This document shows positions 62,322 to 64,000 of a stretch of 64,000 nt of DNA, one piece after another (position 1 is the stretch's first letter; every line of letters starts with the position of its first letter). The notes below the pieces were generated by a model. The model had not been told where the DNA came from, ran no database searches, and was given only the letters and a program-made list of their open reading frames with translations. Location of the stretch: positions 1 to 64,000 of the forward strand of contig NZ_FQVC01000016.1 of assembly GCF_900128975.1 (NCBI RefSeq), written 5' to 3'. The position numbers and the translations under genes are program-made. Origin of the DNA: Devosia limi DSM 17137 (lineage in GTDB: Bacteria > Pseudomonadota > Alphaproteobacteria > Rhizobiales > Devosiaceae).

Positions 62322-62907
62322 CCCCTCGCCTGAAACCGCGCCGGCCTCCAGGACCACCCTGGCGCCCCGCCTTTTGAGCTTCGCCGTTGGCCTGGCGGCA
62401 ATCGGTGCCATCGCCGCCAGCACCTGGGTCTATGTCGCCACCCAGCGCGATATTGTGCGCATGTCCACCGACATCGCCCAGATTCGGCTGAGCCTTGAAC
62501 TGTTCGGCCGCCAGCAGCCTGGCGGGGGCGCCCCAGCGCCCTCGCTCGATCAGCGCCTGCTCGACCTCTCCAACCGCCTCGCCATCCTCGAAGACAGCTG
62601 GCGCAACCAGCCTGCCGCCGCTCTGCCGGCCATCGGCACCGGCGCAACCAGTGCCGGCCCGACCAGCGACTGCATGCCTGCCGGCACCCGCTTCCTCGTC
62701 GCCTCGGGCGATGAATATCCCATCTGCGGCACGACCGGCATCATCGCCGTCACCAGCGTCAATCCCGGCTATGTGGTGTTCCAGGACGGCACCACCATCG
62801 CCAATGGCGGCAATGCCGGCCTGAAGGGCACCGCCTGCACCCTCGCCGTCGTCTCCTCCAGCGCCGACGGTATGGACGGCTACGCCGAACTCCGCGTCAG
62901 CTGCTGA
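62266..62907 (+). CDS. Hypothetical membrane protein with a coiled-coil segment
   Basis: A 213-residue protein of unknown function. It has a hydrophilic start, a transmembrane helix at about residues 35-57 (LLSFAVGLAAIGAIAASTWV), a short helical coiled-coil-like segment (about 58-110; MSTDIAQIRLSLELF and RLLDLSNRLAILEDSW) and a C-terminal beta-rich part with four cysteines (C136, C153, C191 and C213), likely exported. The start is TTG at 62266 with ACGGAGA at 62252-62258, overlapping the transpeptidase gene by 56 bases. Overlap and direction suggest an operon with the two transpeptidases. Confidence 0.7.
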   Translation: MEETSTVKPVSKSAPGAHDPSPETAPASRTTLAPRLLSFAVGLAAIGAIAASTWVYVATQRDIVRMSTDIAQIRLSLELFGRQQPGGGAPAPSLDQRLLDLSNRLAILEDSWRNQPAAALPAIGTGATSAGPTSDCMPAGTRFLVASGDEYPICGTTGIIAVTSVNPGYVVFQDGTTIANGGNAGLKGTACTLAVVSSSADGMDGYAELRVSC

Positions 62908-62944
62908 TCTTTGTCAGGTGGCGGCTACCCTGCCCACCGCGCTG

Positions 62945-63066
62945 CCTTCCCCCCTCCCCCTTGAGTGGAGGGGCCGGGGGCGGGGGTGCTGAGGGCCGAA
63001 CGAACACCGAGCGCGTGAATATCGCAGCACCCCCACCCTGACCTTCCCCTCAGGGGGAGGGAAACC
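62945..63066. repeat. Large extragenic inverted repeat
   Basis: CTCCCCCTTGAGTGGAGGGG and its surroundings near 62950-62990 pair with CAGCACCCCCACC and CCCTCAGGGGGAGGG near 63025-63062, so the region can fold into a long GC-rich hairpin. Shorter CCCTCC...GGAGGG pieces occur near 9223-9243 as well. It lies between the coiled-coil gene and secA (convergent). Confidence 0.6.
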
Positions 63067-63110
63067 GACTGCCACCTCCGCGCCGCTTGCGATTCAAAAG
63101 CCCCAAAAAC

Positions 63111-63139
63111 AAAAAAAGCCCGGACCTGGGTCCGGGCTT
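63111..63139 (-). terminator. Rho-independent terminator of secA
   Basis: AAGCCCGGAC and GTCCGGGCTT form a ten-base stem with a four-base loop. Seven A residues on the plus strand provide a T-tract on the minus strand, 27 bases past the secA stop. Confidence 0.92.
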
Positions 63140-63165
63140 CTTCAATCTCTGAACTCTCCCAGCGC

Positions 63166-64000
63166 CTAGAAAGCGCCGTGGCAATGCTTGAATTTCTTGC
63201 CCGAGCCGCACGGGCATGGGGCATTGCGCGACACCCCGATCAGCAGCTTGGGGTCGATTGGCTTCAGCGACGGATCGCCGCCCACCGCACCCAGCGAATC
63301 GGCACTGGTATCGCCCTCGTCCGCATCGTTCTCGCCGGTCAGCGGATCGATATGGATTTCCTGCAGGCCACTCAGGTCCGGCACCGGCGGCGGTGGCGGC
63401 TCCTGGCGGATCTGCAGCTCGATATGGCTGAGCTGGGTCGTCACCAGTTCGCGCAGGCTGGTCAGCAGGGTCTGGAACAGCTCATAGGCTTCCTGCTTGT
63501 ATTCGTTCAGCGGATCGCGCTGGGCGATACCGCGCCAGCCGACCACCTTGCTGAGGTGATCCAGCGTCACCAGATGCTCGCGCCACAGCCCGTCGATCGA
63601 TTGCAGCAGGATCGACTTTTCCACCTGGCGCATGATCGGGGGCGAATATTTGGCTGCCTTGGCGGCTGCCGCTTCATCCGCCATGGTCAGGATGCGCTCG
63701 GAGACGGTCTCGGGATCGATGCCCTCTTCGGCAACCCAGTCCTGGATCGGGATATCGATGTTGAGATAGGTCTTGGCGGCGGCCTGCAGCTGCTCGGCAT
63801 TCCACTGCTCGGGATAGGAGCGTGGCGGGATCGACTTGGCGATGATCGCCTCGACCACGTCATGGCGCATGTCCTTGACGGTGTCGCTGACATCCTCGGC
63901 ATCCATCAATTCGATGCGCTGCTCGAAGATCACCTTGCGCTGATCATTCATCACGTCATCATATTTCAGGATATTCTTGCGGATGTCGAAATTGCGGCTT
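63166..64000 (-). CDS. secA: Preprotein translocase subunit SecA, C-terminal part (partial)
   Basis: The window ends inside secA. The visible 278 codons at the 3' end cover the helical wing and scaffold domains, starting NFDIRKNILKYDDVMN, then DGLWREHLVTLDHLS and the zinc-binding tail CPCGSGKKFKHCHG. The tail has three cysteines and a histidine that bind zinc and contact SecB. SecA is the ATPase motor of the Sec export system. The frame stays open to base 64000, and the start codon lies beyond the window. A strong terminator follows the stop. Confidence 0.97.
   Translation of the reverse strand, partial: SRNFDIRKNILKYDDVMNDQRKVIFEQRIELMDAEDVSDTVKDMRHDVVEAIIAKSIPPRSYPEQWNAEQLQAAAKTYLNIDIPIQDWVAEEGIDPETVSERILTMADEAAAAKAAKYSPPIMRQVEKSILLQSIDGLWREHLVTLDHLSKVVGWRGIAQRDPLNEYKQEAYELFQTLLTSLRELVTTQLSHIELQIRQEPPPPPVPDLSGLQEIHIDPLTGENDADEGDTSADSLGAVGGDPSLKPIDPKLLIGVSRNAPCPCGSGKKFKHCHGAF

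Noticed and set aside
1-64000. CRISPR arrays, restriction-modification, toxin-antitoxin, prophage or biosynthetic clusters
   Set aside because: No spaced direct repeats, phage structural genes, methylase/nuclease pairs or large synthase genes were seen on either strand; composition is even across the window apart from the IS edge.

Overview
This window is a GC-rich alphaproteobacterial chromosome segment. The protein families and gene order (tlpA divergent from argH and lysA; ftsE-ftsX-plsC; DUF2125 facing tyrC-hisC; rpmF-mtgA; ispG; a long pyruvate carboxylase) point to Hyphomicrobiales, most likely Devosia or a close relative. That assignment is inferred from the kinds of genes present, not from a database search. 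Coding density is high, with many overlapping starts and stops and alternative GTG/TTG starts.

Layout. 1-320: broken edge of an IS5-family insertion sequence. 320-9.2 kb: base-excision repair (AlkA), GluQ-RS, an SDR-like epimerase with a divergent LysR regulator, corrinoid adenosyltransferase, rhomboid protease, a membrane diguanylate cyclase, two tiny genes (one YjfB-like motility), then tlpA/argH. 9.2-17.8 kb: ChaC, lysA, an AlkZ-like winged-helix protein, a receiver protein, a zinc-ribbon membrane protein, ftsEX, an acyltransferase, an unknown gene behind a LexA box, and a second ChaC. 17.8-31.1 kb: DUF2125, tyrC, hisC, two methyltransferases, gloB, fumC, rpmF, mtgA, a polyprenyl synthase, MOSC and YbaK proteins, ispG and a 41-residue membrane peptide coupled to it. 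31-46.9 kb: pyc, a ProVWX-type osmoprotectant importer with a second solute-binding paralogue, a complete branched-chain amino acid ABC importer (livK and livGFHM), and mgsA.

46.9-60.1 kb is the most distinctive part: six methyl-accepting chemotaxis proteins in a row on the minus strand, followed by a CheY. The kinase-control module is nearly constant, while the sensors vary: two globin domains, one double PAS, one sCache_2-like and two sCache_3-like. Four of the six end in a WxxF pentapeptide of the kind that tethers CheR/CheB. A perfect FNR/FixK-type palindrome lies in front of one globin-coupled receptor. 60.4-62.9 kb carries two L,D-transpeptidases and a coiled-coil membrane protein behind a CtrA-like site. 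The window ends inside secA.

No CRISPR array, rRNA, tRNA, prophage or classical defence locus was seen. The strongest leads are regulatory (LexA, FNR-like and CtrA-like sites), the chemoreceptor array, and the small gene overlapping ispG. I did not find a clearly new multi-gene system.
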